From the NCBI GenBank assembly GCA_026984775.1, contig JALSRM010000035.1, positions 62,001-126,000 of the forward strand: a stretch of 64,000 nt of DNA, given 5' to 3'. Shown piece after piece: positions 26,945-36,594 of the stretch; positions within the stretch are counted from its first letter, which is position 1, and every line of letters begins with the position of its first letter. The position numbers were made by a program, and so were the translations under genes. The notes beneath the pieces were generated by a model. The model was not told where the DNA came from, searched no databases, and saw only the letters and a program-made list of their open reading frames with translations. The DNA comes from Gammaproteobacteria bacterium. Lineage in GTDB: Bacteria > Pseudomonadota > Gammaproteobacteria > CAJXQU01.

Positions 26945-28426
26945 CTAGCGCGGTATACGGATAAAGATGATTGTGGCGATCACAAAACAGAACAAAATAG
27001 CGGGTAAATTACCAATACGAACATAAGGCGTTGCACCAGAATAAGACTGAACATTAGCGGCAAGCGTTGCCACCTCAAACTGTGGAGCCTGATATGTAAT
27101 CCTCCCTTTTGGGTCGATGATCGCACTGATACCTGTATTGGTGGACCGTACCATGTAGCGCCCTGTCTCCAGTGCTCGCATGCGTGCCATTTCCAGATGC
27201 TGGTGGGGAGCAAATGAATCACCAAACCAAGCATCGTTACTCAGGTTCACCAGAAAATCGGCTTCTGGCAGGCCAGTAATCACCTCTTCACCGAAGACAT
27301 CCTCATAGCAGACCGAAATACCGATGGCATGGCTCGTTGTCTTGATCAGCGCCTTGTCAGAGTTCCCTGCACTGAAGCGAGACATGGGAATACTCAAAAA
27401 TTTAAGAACAGGATCGAGATATTTTTCCAGTGGAAGATATTCACCAAATGGGACAAGGTGCCTTTTATGATAGACATCGACCTCGCTACCGAAGGCAATT
27501 ACACTGTTGTAATACTTACCACTCTTTGGATCGGACACCGGCAGACCTAGTATCAGATCTGTCTTACTGTTACGGGCCCGTTTTGCCAAAGCATCGAGAA
27601 ACTCGGGAATATCCCGGGCAAAGGCGGGTAATGCCGTTTCCGGCCAGATAATCAGAGCGGCCTTATCCCAATATGGTTCAGAAAGATGTGTGTACAAGTC
27701 CAGTGTGGTCTGTCGTTGCTCAGGTAACCATTTGATCTCTTGGGCAACATTGCCCTGGATGATAGTGACTTGGAGATTCCCCGATTTTGGAGCCGTCCAC
27801 TCTGCGTGTTTCAACAAAAAGCCCACTCCCCATATCATGATCAAAATTGACAGAACAGAGAACAAAGCCTTTTTATATTCCACCCACAACAGCACCAGTA
27901 ATGCGGCAGAAACCGCAACCATCAGGCTGACACCATAGATTCCTGCTACTGGAGCATAACCACTAAGCGGGCCATCGATCTGGCTGTAGCCCACTGTCAA
28001 CCAGGGAAATCCCGTGAATAGCCAGCTTCTAATCCATTCGAAAATCACCCAGATCAGCGGCAGTACGATAATCCTGTCCCGTTTGTTTTCCTTTCTGAAA
28101 AAACGGGCTGTTACATAGACAGTAAAAGCAGGGAATAAGGCAATGACCAGAATGAAGAGTATCGTCATAGACACGGAGAAGGCCAGAACCGGTAAGCCAA
28201 ACTGGTGAATACTGATCTGCAGCCAGGATATGCCGACACCAAAATAACCCAGCCCATAGATCAGACCAATACGAAACGCGCACGCTGCAGACTTGTCCAG
28301 AACAAGAGCAAACAAAACGGCAAGTGAAAGGATTGCGACGGGATAAAATCCGAAGGGAGCAAATGCCAGGGGCATCGCCGCACCGGCCAGAACTGCGATC
28401 AGATATTCAAACTTATTCGCTTTCAA
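26945..28426 (-). CDS. lnt: apolipoprotein N-acyltransferase
   Basis: Adds the third acyl chain to lipoproteins at the inner membrane. Eight or so hydrophobic segments flank a periplasmic nitrilase-like domain, whose catalytic residues are seen in WPETALP (Glu), in the KRHLVPFGEYLP region (Lys) and in GISVCYEDVFGEE (Cys). 493 residues is normal. The start overlaps the end of corC, an arrangement conserved across proteobacteria. Confidence 0.95.
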   Translation of the reverse strand: MKANKFEYLIAVLAGAAMPLAFAPFGFYPVAILSLAVLFALVLDKSAACAFRIGLIYGLGYFGVGISWLQISIHQFGLPVLAFSVSMTILFILVIALFPAFTVYVTARFFRKENKRDRIIVLPLIWVIFEWIRSWLFTGFPWLTVGYSQIDGPLSGYAPVAGIYGVSLMVAVSAALLVLLWVEYKKALFSVLSILIMIWGVGFLLKHAEWTAPKSGNLQVTIIQGNVAQEIKWLPEQRQTTLDLYTHLSEPYWDKAALIIWPETALPAFARDIPEFLDALAKRARNSKTDLILGLPVSDPKSGKYYNSVIAFGSEVDVYHKRHLVPFGEYLPLEKYLDPVLKFLSIPMSRFSAGNSDKALIKTTSHAIGISVCYEDVFGEEVITGLPEADFLVNLSNDAWFGDSFAPHQHLEMARMRALETGRYMVRSTNTGISAIIDPKGRITYQAPQFEVATLAANVQSYSGATPYVRIGNLPAILFCFVIATIIFIRIPR

Positions 28427-29279
28427 GCGCTTCTTCGGTGCCCAGAGGCCTGATCAGAAGTGTGAGAATACGACGCCGATCGGCACGCATAACCTCAAAC
28501 TCCAGATCGGCATATTCAATTTTTTCGCCGCGTTTGGGCAGATGCCCAAAGGCATCAACGATGACACCGCCAATGGTCTCATTTTCCTCATCGGTGATTG
28601 ACGTGTTGAAGTATTCGTTGAACTCATCGAGCGGCATTTGTGCCTTAACCGTGAAACGATCTTTTCGGTGCTTCCGCACAAATTCTTCATCTTCCAGGTC
28701 GTGCTCATCGCCGATCTCACCAACGATCTGCTCCAGCACATCTTCGATGGTCACCAAACCAGCAACACCACCATATTCATCGATCACGATGGCCATATGG
28801 TTCCGGCTACGGCGGAATTCGTCGAGCAGTGCATTAAGCCGTTTACTCTCGGGAACAAAAATGGGTGGCCGGACGATGTCGCGGACATTGAAATTTTCTG
28901 TGCCACCATCCGCTATACAGGCCAGCATATCCTTTGCCAGCAAGATACCAACAACATGCTCATGCTTGTCATCCATCATTGGAAAGCGTGAATGCCCTGA
29001 CTCGACGATGACAGGAAGATATTCTTCGAACTTCATGTTCTCAAGTACCACCACCATCTGAGATCGAGGCACCATAATGTCGCGCACCCGCATTTCAGAG
29101 ACCAGCAGAACGCCTTCCAGCATGGCCAGTGTATCGGGTTTGATCAGATTACGCTTTTCCGCATCGCGCAGAATTTCCGTGAGTTCCTGCTTGTCATCGG
29201 GATCTTTCTGAAAACGACTCAAAAGTTTTTTACAAAGCTGTTTCCACCAGATCGAAGGAGGTTTTGACTGTGCGTTCAT
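28413..29279 (-). CDS. corC: CorC/HlyC family protein (Mg/Co homeostasis, CBS domains)
   Basis: A 288-residue cytoplasmic protein with VRDIMVPRSQMVVV at the start of the CBS pair, MAIVIDEYGGVAGLVTIEDVLEQIVGEI, and a C-terminal CorC_HlyC domain (MPLDEFNEYF, TIGGVIVDAFGHLP). Members bind adenine nucleotide and affect magnesium and cobalt efflux. It is coupled to ybeY upstream and lnt downstream. Confidence 0.94.
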   Translation of the reverse strand: MNAQSKPPSIWWKQLCKKLLSRFQKDPDDKQELTEILRDAEKRNLIKPDTLAMLEGVLLVSEMRVRDIMVPRSQMVVVLENMKFEEYLPVIVESGHSRFPMMDDKHEHVVGILLAKDMLACIADGGTENFNVRDIVRPPIFVPESKRLNALLDEFRRSRNHMAIVIDEYGGVAGLVTIEDVLEQIVGEIGDEHDLEDEEFVRKHRKDRFTVKAQMPLDEFNEYFNTSITDEENETIGGVIVDAFGHLPKRGEKIEYADLEFEVMRADRRRILTLLIRPLGTEEALESE

Positions 29280-29737
29280 TCGGATTCGTAAGGATCGGGA
29301 TAGCCCAGTTTTTTGAGAATTTCTTTTTCAAGACTCTCCATCTTTTCTGCATCGGCTTCTTCTTTATGATCATAGCCTAAAAGATGCAAAACTCCATGTA
29401 CAACCATATGCGCCCAGTGTGCATACAGCTGTTTATTCTGCTCATCAGCCTCTTTGGTAACGACCGGTGCACAGATCACAATATCTCCGATGACCTCCGG
29501 TGCAATCAGATCCAGACCAGACATGGCAAAAGACATGACGTTGGTTGCTCCTTTTCTGTGCCGCCATCGTTCGTTCAGCATCGCGCTTTCCTCTTCATCA
29601 ACGATACGAATCGCAAGCTGGGTATCCTCCTTGCGGCCTGCTGCTTCGAGTGTCGTTCTGACCCATTCCCTGAACTTTTCGTCCGCAGGAAGTTCTGGAT
29701 CATGGAAGATATCCTGGAGTTCTAGATCAAGATTCAT
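29276..29737 (-). CDS. ybeY: endoribonuclease YbeY
   Basis: A 153-residue metal-dependent RNase for 16S rRNA 3' maturation and ribosome quality control. The zinc motif HGVLHLLGYDH (H-x3-H-x5-H) is intact and TNVMSFAMS precedes it. It overlaps corC by four bases and lies 35 bases after phoH. Confidence 0.95.
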   Translation of the reverse strand: MNLDLELQDIFHDPELPADEKFREWVRTTLEAAGRKEDTQLAIRIVDEEESAMLNERWRHRKGATNVMSFAMSGLDLIAPEVIGDIVICAPVVTKEADEQNKQLYAHWAHMVVHGVLHLLGYDHKEEADAEKMESLEKEILKKLGYPDPYESE

Positions 29738-29772
29738 AAACAGGAAGCTGTTGTCTGATAAGAGGGAAAGAC

Positions 29773-30762
29773 CTAGTCATGTTGGCTGGTATGTTCATAG
29801 GCTTCATAGGCATCGAGGATTTTACCCACCAAGGGGTGACGCACCACATCACGAGACTTGAAAAAGGTGAAACTGATGTCCTCTTCATCTTTTAGTACAT
29901 CGATCACATGCCGCAAACCCGATTGCTTGCCTCGCGGTAAGTCGATCTGTGTTACGTCTCCAGTGATCACCGCGGTCGATCCATAACCGATCCGTGTCAG
30001 GAACATTTTCATTTGCTCGATAGTGGTGTTTTGAGCTTCATCGAGAATGATGTAGGCATCGTTCAAAGTTCTGCCACGCATAAAAGCCAGCGGTGCCACC
30101 TCGATCACATTTCTTTCTATCAGCTTGGCGACCTTTTCAAATCCCAGCATTTCAAACAGGGCGTCATAGAGTGGGCGCAGATAGGGATCGACCTTTTGTG
30201 CCAGATCGCCGGGTAAAAAACCCAGGTTTTCACCAGCTTCGACTGCGGGGCGGACCAACACGACACGTCTCACCTGATCGCGTTCAAGCGCCTCAACAGC
30301 ACAGGCCACGGCAAGATAGGTCTTGCCAGTACCTGCAGGTCCAATACCAAAATTGACATCATTCCGTTGGATTTGACGGACATAGCGACGCTGGTTTGCC
30401 CCTCTGGGCTTGATCAGACACCGTTTGGTTCGAATGACAACGTGCTCCGGTATCTCTTCTTCAAGCAGCTCCTCAACACCGGATGCCTGCAGGTGCAAAT
30501 GGACCACCTCGGGTGAGACCGCAGTATCATCGGTCATGGCATAGAGTTCCTCCAGAATTCTTCCGGTCGCTTCTACGGAGTCCCGGTCGCCGATGATATG
30601 GAACAGATGTCCGCGGTTATTGATCTCGACACCCAAGCGTCGTTCCAGCTGACGAAGGTGGTTGTCGAATTGACCACAGAGGTTAGAAAGACGTTCGTTA
30701 TCCTGGGGTTCCAGCACGATATCACTGGAAGTTCGGTGTAATGTTTTACTAATCGTATTCAA
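29773..30762 (-). CDS. ybeZ: PhoH-like ATPase (YbeZ)
   Basis: A 329-residue P-loop ATPase usually found with ybeY. Walker A GIGPAGTGKTYLAVACA, Walker B AYIILDEAQNTT and the preceding RPAVEAGENLGFLPGDL are present, with a KH-like N-terminal extension. It is thought to act with YbeY in RNA handling. Genes miaB-ybeZ-ybeY-corC-lnt form one run on the minus strand. Confidence 0.93.
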   Translation of the reverse strand: MNTISKTLHRTSSDIVLEPQDNERLSNLCGQFDNHLRQLERRLGVEINNRGHLFHIIGDRDSVEATGRILEELYAMTDDTAVSPEVVHLHLQASGVEELLEEEIPEHVVIRTKRCLIKPRGANQRRYVRQIQRNDVNFGIGPAGTGKTYLAVACAVEALERDQVRRVVLVRPAVEAGENLGFLPGDLAQKVDPYLRPLYDALFEMLGFEKVAKLIERNVIEVAPLAFMRGRTLNDAYIILDEAQNTTIEQMKMFLTRIGYGSTAVITGDVTQIDLPRGKQSGLRHVIDVLKDEEDISFTFFKSRDVVRHPLVGKILDAYEAYEHTSQHD

Positions 30763-30774
30763 ATCAATAGAATT

Positions 30775-32163
30775 TTAAGCAGATAATTTCTGTTGTTGCT
30801 CAGTGGAAACCCGTTCAGCTCGTAATGAATTCGGCAGTGCTTCCGTTATTCTGACATCGACCAACTGACCGATCAGCTCCGGTCCACCATCGAAATTTAC
30901 CACGCGGTTGTTCTCGGTACGACCAGCCACCTGGCTGGCATCCTTCTTTGAGATTCCTTCAACCAGTACACGTTCAATCTTGCCGACCATACCCCGGCTA
31001 ATCTCGGCCGCCTGCTGATTAATGCGGGCCTGGAGGATCGCCAGTCGCTGTTTTTTGACATCATCCGGCACCTCATCCGGCAGACTTGCCGCTGGCGTGC
31101 CCGGACGCTTGCTGTAGATAAAGCTGTAGGAGTGATCAAACCCCACATCGCCGATCAAATCCATGAGACGTTCGAAATCCTCGTTGGTTTCACCGGGGAA
31201 GCCAACAATAAAGTCGGATGAAATCGAGATATCCGGTCGCACTTTTCGCAATTTCCTGATTTTGGATTTGTACTCCAGAACGGTATGGCCCCGCTTCATG
31301 GCCGCCAGGATCCTGTCAGAACCGTGCTGAACAGGCAGGTGCAGAAAGCTGACCAATTCGGGCACATCGGCATAGGCCTCGATAAGGCTGTCTGAAAACT
31401 CTACCGGGTGGGACGTAGTGAAACGAATACGTTCGATGCCGTCGATAACAGCCACATGGCGGATCAGCAATGCCAGATCAGCGATCCCACCATCATGCAG
31501 TTGGCCACGGTAAGCATTGACATTCTGCCCCAACAAATTCACCTCGCGCACACCCTGTTCTGCCAGCGCTGCAACCTCGGCAATCACGTCATCGAAGGGA
31601 CGACTGAACTCTTCTCCCCGCGTATAAGGCACCACACAATAGGTGCAATACTTGGAACAGCCCTCCATAATGGAAACAAAGGCAGTTGGTCCTTCAGCGC
31701 ATGGTTCAGGCAGGTTATCGAATTTTTCGATTTCCGGAAAACTGATATCGATGACCCGGGCTTTGGGTGTTTTCTTCTTCGCAGTCTTTTCAAAACTGAT
31801 TTTCTTGGCTTTGACCTCATCGATCATCTTCGGCAAGCGATGCATGGTCTGGGGACCGAAGATCAGATCCACATAAGGCGCTCTTTCCCAGATTGCCTCA
31901 CCTTCCTGGCTGGCCACACAACCACCCACACCAATCACGAGATCGGGCTTTTTTGCCTTCAGCTGGTTCCAGCGTCCGAGTTGCGAGAACAGCTTTTCCT
32001 CCGCTTTCTCCCGGATCGAACAGGTGTTGACCAGCAACACATCTGCTGTTTCAGGATCATCCGTCAACTCAAATTCATGGGATTCTCCCAAGGTGTCCGC
32101 CATGCGTGATGAATCATATTCATTCATCTGACAGCCAAAGGTTTTAATATAGAGTTTTTTCAT
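30775..32163 (-). CDS. miaB: tRNA-2-methylthio-N6-isopentenyladenosine37 synthase
   Basis: Radical SAM methylthiotransferase acting on A37 of tRNAs reading UNN codons. The UPF0004 N-terminal domain has [19 protein letters not shown] and GVGGCVAS cluster cysteines. The radical SAM motif is CSKYCTYC (C-x3-C-x2-C), and a TRAM domain closes the 462-residue protein. It is the promoter-proximal gene of the miaB-to-lnt run. Confidence 0.96.
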   Translation of the reverse strand: MKKLYIKTFGCQMNEYDSSRMADTLGESHEFELTDDPETADVLLVNTCSIREKAEEKLFSQLGRWNQLKAKKPDLVIGVGGCVASQEGEAIWERAPYVDLIFGPQTMHRLPKMIDEVKAKKISFEKTAKKKTPKARVIDISFPEIEKFDNLPEPCAEGPTAFVSIMEGCSKYCTYCVVPYTRGEEFSRPFDDVIAEVAALAEQGVREVNLLGQNVNAYRGQLHDGGIADLALLIRHVAVIDGIERIRFTTSHPVEFSDSLIEAYADVPELVSFLHLPVQHGSDRILAAMKRGHTVLEYKSKIRKLRKVRPDISISSDFIVGFPGETNEDFERLMDLIGDVGFDHSYSFIYSKRPGTPAASLPDEVPDDVKKQRLAILQARINQQAAEISRGMVGKIERVLVEGISKKDASQVAGRTENNRVVNFDGGPELIGQLVDVRITEALPNSLRAERVSTEQQQKLSA

Positions 32164-32209
32164 ATCGGTTAAGTTACTACGAATTCGTTGTTTTTTCTAG
32201 AAAATAACG

Positions 32210-33574
32210 TCAGACCAGGAACAGGGTTGCCAGCCCGAGAAAGACCATAAAACCGACCACATCGGTCACTGTAGTCAAGATTACGCCACCGGCAAGTGCC
32301 GGATCGATATCCATCTTTTTCAGGATAAGCGGTATCGTGCCTCCAAAAAGGGCGGCAATCAGGAGGTTGACGATCATGGCAACCGCAATGACCAGCCCCA
32401 GAGACTCGTCCCTGAACCAAAGACCAGCAATAGTACCAACCACCAGCGCCCAGAGAATACCGTTCAACAACCCCACGGCGATTTCCTTAATCAATAATGC
32501 CCGGGAGTTTGCCGGTCCCAATTGGCCGATCGCCAGGCCACGGATCACAATGGTCAGAGTCTGACTGCCGGCAATTCCACCCATACTGGCAACAATAGGC
32601 ATCAATACAGCCAATGCGACCAGTTTTTCAATGGTGGTAGAAAACAGACCGATCACCCATGCCGCAAGGAATGCCGTGGCCAGATTGATACCCAACCAGA
32701 CTGCGCGGCGTTTGGCGCTGACCACCACAGGAGCGAACATGTCATCATCCTCATCCAGACCCGCCATACTCATCAAAGAGTGATCCCCTAGATCACGGAT
32801 CACGTCGACAATGTCATCGACCGTGATCCGGCCGAGTGGGACACCTTCTTCGTCAACGACTGCGACGGAGTAAAGATCACGCTGCTCGAAGAGTTTGGCA
32901 ACTTCGTTTGCCGGCATATCCGGAGAAACCGCTTCGATCTCGGTATTCATTACTTCGGAGACTTTTTTCTCCGGACTCTCGGTCAGGATCTTGGTCAATG
33001 GCAACATGCCCTTATAACGGTTGTTGCGATCGACCACCACCAGGCTGTCCGATTTTTCTGGCACCTCGCCTTTCATGCGCAGGTAACGGATGACTACATC
33101 CAGATCCACATCGTCATACACCGACAGAAGCTGGGTGTTCATTAGACCACCCGCAGTATCCTCCGGGTAGGAGAGTGCCTTTTCTAAACGGGAACGGTTA
33201 TGTTCATCCATCGCTCCCAGTACATCATCGACCACATCCTCGGCCAGATCCTGAATGATATCGGTCGCATCATCCGTTTCCAGATTCTCGGTGGCAGCCG
33301 CAACTTCGTGCGGCTGCATGTGTTCCAGGAGAGAGGCACGAACACCGTCCTGGGCATGAGCAAGGACCTCACCTTCGAGTTCAGGATCGATCAGCGCCCA
33401 CAAGTGTTCACGATCTTTTGGTGGCAGGCTTTCCAGCAGATCGGCTATTTCCGAAGGGTGCAGTTCACGAAGACCTTCTTTCAGCCAGTCAAGGTTCTCA
33501 GCCGATCCCGAGTCCAAAGACTCCTGCAGCAGCTTGAGAATTTCCTGTTTACGTTGTTCTTCGTTGTGAGGCAT
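32210..33574 (-). CDS. mgtE: magnesium transporter MgtE
   Basis: A 454-residue Mg channel: an N-terminal superhelical domain (LHPSEIADLLESLP, ALSYPEDTAGGLMNT), a CBS pair (MNTEIEAVSPDMPANEVAKLF, VPLGRITVDDIVDVI) that senses Mg, and five membrane helices carrying PIVASMGGIAGSQTLTIVIRGLA, which lines the pore. Its neighbour is ptsI; mgtE also sits next to the nitrogen-PTS genes in Xanthomonas and other proteobacteria. Confidence 0.94.
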   Translation of the reverse strand: MPHNEEQRKQEILKLLQESLDSGSAENLDWLKEGLRELHPSEIADLLESLPPKDREHLWALIDPELEGEVLAHAQDGVRASLLEHMQPHEVAAATENLETDDATDIIQDLAEDVVDDVLGAMDEHNRSRLEKALSYPEDTAGGLMNTQLLSVYDDVDLDVVIRYLRMKGEVPEKSDSLVVVDRNNRYKGMLPLTKILTESPEKKVSEVMNTEIEAVSPDMPANEVAKLFEQRDLYSVAVVDEEGVPLGRITVDDIVDVIRDLGDHSLMSMAGLDEDDDMFAPVVVSAKRRAVWLGINLATAFLAAWVIGLFSTTIEKLVALAVLMPIVASMGGIAGSQTLTIVIRGLAIGQLGPANSRALLIKEIAVGLLNGILWALVVGTIAGLWFRDESLGLVIAVAMIVNLLIAALFGGTIPLILKKMDIDPALAGGVILTTVTDVVGFMVFLGLATLFLV

Positions 33575-33651
33575 TAGATCCTGGCTGATCAGGGTTCATT
33601 CAAATCCAACCAGTATAACAGTAAGAGACCGGGCTGTTTAGGCTGAAAACT

Positions 33652-35394
33652 TTATAAACTGTTTAAGTTTTCAAGCAACTCATTGGCATGAGCACTATCG
33701 CGGGCATTGAGAATCTTCAATGCTTCAGGTGCCAGCTTTGTGATATTGGATTCGATCACAATCTGTTTGATCTCGAGAAGGATTGCAGGGTGAACGCTGA
33801 ATTCCCGTAGACCTAACCCTAGCAGTAAGCGGGTAAACTTTGGATCGCCCGCGATTTCACCACACATGGCCACGGGCGTGCCATATTCCTCTCCCGCCCG
33901 GATGGTCATGTGGATCAGCCTGAGGACGGACGGATTGAGTGGATCATAAAGATAGTTCACTTCATCGTTCACACGATCAATCGCCATCGCGTACTGGATC
34001 AGATCATTGGTGCCAATGGATAGAAAGTCCAGTACCTGAGCGAACTTGTCCGCACAGATCGCCGCTGCTGGAACCTCGATCATTCCTCCCACTTTTAGAT
34101 CCGGATCATAAGGGATGCCTTTCTCATCCAGCTCTCGCTTGATTCCATCAAGTATAAAAAATATCTCTTTGACTTCCTGGATATTAGACAGCATTGGAAT
34201 CATCATCCGCAGAGGCCCTTTCGCCGAGGCACGCAGGATGGCACGTAACTGAGGTTCGAAGAGTGCGGGTTCCTTGAGACAAAGCCGAATTGCTCTCAGC
34301 CCAAGGGCAGGATTGGCAGCGAAAGGAATGTGCTCGTAGTTGGTACCACTGGTTTTATCTGCACCCAGATCCATGGTTCTCAGCGTCAAGGGAATATCCC
34401 CCAGTGCCTTCATGACGCGGCTATAGTCTTGATAGTGTTCCTCTTCACTTGGAGCGGTTTCACGGTTCATATACAAATGTTCCGTGCGATACAGACCCAC
34501 ACCACGGGCACCCACCTTGTCTACCGTTTCGAAATCCTTTTCCAGTTCAATGTTGGCCTGCAGATTGATTTCGATCCCGTCACGGCTAATCGCCGGTGCT
34601 TCCCTGAGGCTTATCAGAGCAGCTTGATAACGGATGTGGTCCAATTGACGCTGTCGATAGAAAGCCAACATCGATTCCGTCGGATTGACCAGAACCACAC
34701 CCTTATTAGCATCAACAATCAACAGGTCTTCTTCATGAATGAAACGCAATGCCCGACGCAGACCCACGATGCTTGGGATACCGAGACTTCTGGCAAGAAT
34801 AGCCGTATGTGAAGTTGGCCCGCCATGTTCGATGATAAAGGCTGCAATTTTCTTGTGCTGCATCATCACTGTATCCGCCGGGCTCAAATCATCCGCCAAA
34901 ATAATATAGCCATCCAGACGGGTGTCGGGGATTTCGTGTGGCTTCAATCCCTGATCCAACAGGATACGTTGAATACGATTGACTACATGATCCACATCAT
35001 CCTTGCGGGTGCGCAAGTAAGCGTCATCCATTTCATCAAACACGGAGACCAGTGCGTCACGCTGAACTTTGAGCGCCCATTCGGCATTACACTTGCGCTC
35101 CATGATGATGTTGATCGGCTCCTGTATCAGCGCCGAATCCTCCAGCATCAACAAATGTGTATCTATAAACGAAGTGATATTCCCGGGCGTATCAGGAGGA
35201 ATGTGATCACGCACTGATCGCAATTGCTGCCGAGCCAGCGAAACGGCAACTTTGAAACGGGCAACCTCCTGTTGCAACATGTTTTCTTCCAGAAGGTATT
35301 CAATCGTCTCGGGCTGGTTCCGCTCGATTATGTGCACCTTTCCGATGGCAATACCGCGAGAGACCCCAACCCCTTGCAAGGAGATGGTGGTCAT
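33652..35394 (-). CDS. ptsI: phosphoenolpyruvate-protein phosphotransferase (enzyme I)
   Basis: First phosphotransfer enzyme of the PTS: takes phosphate from PEP and gives it to HPr. The active-site His is in GGPTSHTAILARSLGIP. The C-terminal PEP domain has GARGVGLYRTEHLYMN, LRTMDLGADK, and a VAMCGEIAGDP signature. No N-terminal GAF domain, so it is PtsI-like rather than PtsP. It overlaps the HPr gene. No sugar permease (EIIC) is nearby, suggesting a regulatory PTS. Confidence 0.94.
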   Translation of the reverse strand: MTTISLQGVGVSRGIAIGKVHIIERNQPETIEYLLEENMLQQEVARFKVAVSLARQQLRSVRDHIPPDTPGNITSFIDTHLLMLEDSALIQEPINIIMERKCNAEWALKVQRDALVSVFDEMDDAYLRTRKDDVDHVVNRIQRILLDQGLKPHEIPDTRLDGYIILADDLSPADTVMMQHKKIAAFIIEHGGPTSHTAILARSLGIPSIVGLRRALRFIHEEDLLIVDANKGVVLVNPTESMLAFYRQRQLDHIRYQAALISLREAPAISRDGIEINLQANIELEKDFETVDKVGARGVGLYRTEHLYMNRETAPSEEEHYQDYSRVMKALGDIPLTLRTMDLGADKTSGTNYEHIPFAANPALGLRAIRLCLKEPALFEPQLRAILRASAKGPLRMMIPMLSNIQEVKEIFFILDGIKRELDEKGIPYDPDLKVGGMIEVPAAAICADKFAQVLDFLSIGTNDLIQYAMAIDRVNDEVNYLYDPLNPSVLRLIHMTIRAGEEYGTPVAMCGEIAGDPKFTRLLLGLGLREFSVHPAILLEIKQIVIESNITKLAPEALKILNARDSAHANELLENLNSL

Positions 35395-35675
35395 TCCTCT
35401 TCTCCAAAACGATCGGCAATGAGTGCTTCGATCTGTTGCATGGCTTCCTGTTCATCTTCACCGTCAATTTTCAGTGTGATTTCAGTTCCCTTACCGGCTG
35501 CCAGCATCATAACGCCCATGATGCTCTTGGCATTGACTGTCTTGACGGAGTCATTTTCCATTCGCCGTGTTATCTGTATCTCACTCACAAAACCAGATGC
35601 CAGTTTGACCAGTTTCGCTGCCGCCCGCGCATGCAACCCCAGCTTGTTGATGATTTCAATCCTGCGTTCAATCAT
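35391..35675 (-). CDS. ptsH: HPr phosphocarrier
   Basis: A 94-residue HPr with the phosphorylated H15 in KLGLHARAA and a regulatory Ser (S51, in KSIMGVMML, equivalent to Ser46 of Bacillus HPr). The presence of both sites fits an hprK gene two positions upstream. The start is 40 bases after rapZ, where many proteobacteria carry a mannose-type EIIA gene that is absent here. Confidence 0.93.
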   Translation of the reverse strand: MIERRIEIINKLGLHARAAAKLVKLASGFVSEIQITRRMENDSVKTVNAKSIMGVMMLAAGKGTEITLKIDGEDEQEAMQQIEALIADRFGEEE

Positions 35676-35715
35676 ATGTCTTTTTTATTCCGGGGAAAAA
35701 GCCCAAAAAAAGTTT

Positions 35716-36594
35716 CTATAAATGCATATCTCGATGTGTTGCCAGCACATCCTTGTCCTTGAAAATAAAATATGCCGCCAGGTTTTCTACCATATATACC
35801 GAACGATGATGGCCCCCCGTGCAGCCCACTGCAATGGTCAGGTAGCTACGATCGTCTTTTTCATAACGAGGAATCCAGGCATCGAGAAAACTGATGAGTT
35901 CATCGCGCATCTCTATTACATCGGGAAAGCTTTCCAGAAAATCAATCACCGGCTGATCACGGCCAGTATAATCACGGAGCGTTGTATCCCAGTAAGGGTT
36001 TGGGAGACAGCGTACGTCGAAAATGAAGTCGGCATCCGGTGGGGTACCGTACTTGAACCCAAACGAAAGGATCTGGATCGACAGGGTACCGGTCTTTCTT
36101 CTGGCGATCCGCTCACGAACCAGGTCACGCAACTGGTGAATATTGGTATGACTGGTATCGATACGCAGACTGGAAAAATCCAGCAGAGGCTCCAGCAGTT
36201 TCCGTTCTTTCTCGATAGCTTCTGCCAGTGAAAGATTTCCAGTTGAGAGCGGGTGACGTCGCCGGGTTTCACTGAAACGTTTGATCAGGACATTATCCTC
36301 CGCACTGACAAATACCTGCTCGATCTCAAAACCCGTTTCTTTCAGCCCTTTCATGACTTCAGGAAAGAGGGACAAATCCTCGACCGGGCTCCTTGCATCG
36401 ATGCCTACGGCTACCCGAGAATAGGTTTTGCCACCGTCATCCTTGATCTGGCGGGCAAATTCAGCGAGCAGATTGACCGGCAGGTTGTCGATACAATAAA
36501 AACCGAGATCTTCCAATGCATTGAGTACCACGGATTTACCCGAGCCCGACATGCCCGTGAGTATGACCAAGCGCTTGGCTCTCTGATCTTTCAC
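35716..36594 (-). CDS. rapZ: RNase adapter / nucleotide-binding protein RapZ
   Basis: A 292-residue P-loop protein. Walker A is TGMSGSGKSVVLNALED. The C-terminal domain has SFGFKYGTPPDADFIFDVRCLPNPYW and IAVGCTGGHHRSVYMVE. In E. coli RapZ steers RNase E to GlmZ sRNA and so controls amino sugar synthesis. It overlaps hprK. Confidence 0.95.
   Translation of the reverse strand: MKDQRAKRLVILTGMSGSGKSVVLNALEDLGFYCIDNLPVNLLAEFARQIKDDGGKTYSRVAVGIDARSPVEDLSLFPEVMKGLKETGFEIEQVFVSAEDNVLIKRFSETRRRHPLSTGNLSLAEAIEKERKLLEPLLDFSSLRIDTSHTNIHQLRDLVRERIARRKTGTLSIQILSFGFKYGTPPDADFIFDVRCLPNPYWDTTLRDYTGRDQPVIDFLESFPDVIEMRDELISFLDAWIPRYEKDDRSYLTIAVGCTGGHHRSVYMVENLAAYFIFKDKDVLATHRDMHL

Noticed and set aside
28324-29061. 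245-residue plus-strand open frame
   Set aside because: It lies antisense within corC, is very rich in Ser and Arg, and has no recognisable family; a shadow of the real gene.
31408-32109. 233-residue plus-strand open frame
   Set aside because: Antisense to miaB, which is fully conserved on the minus strand.
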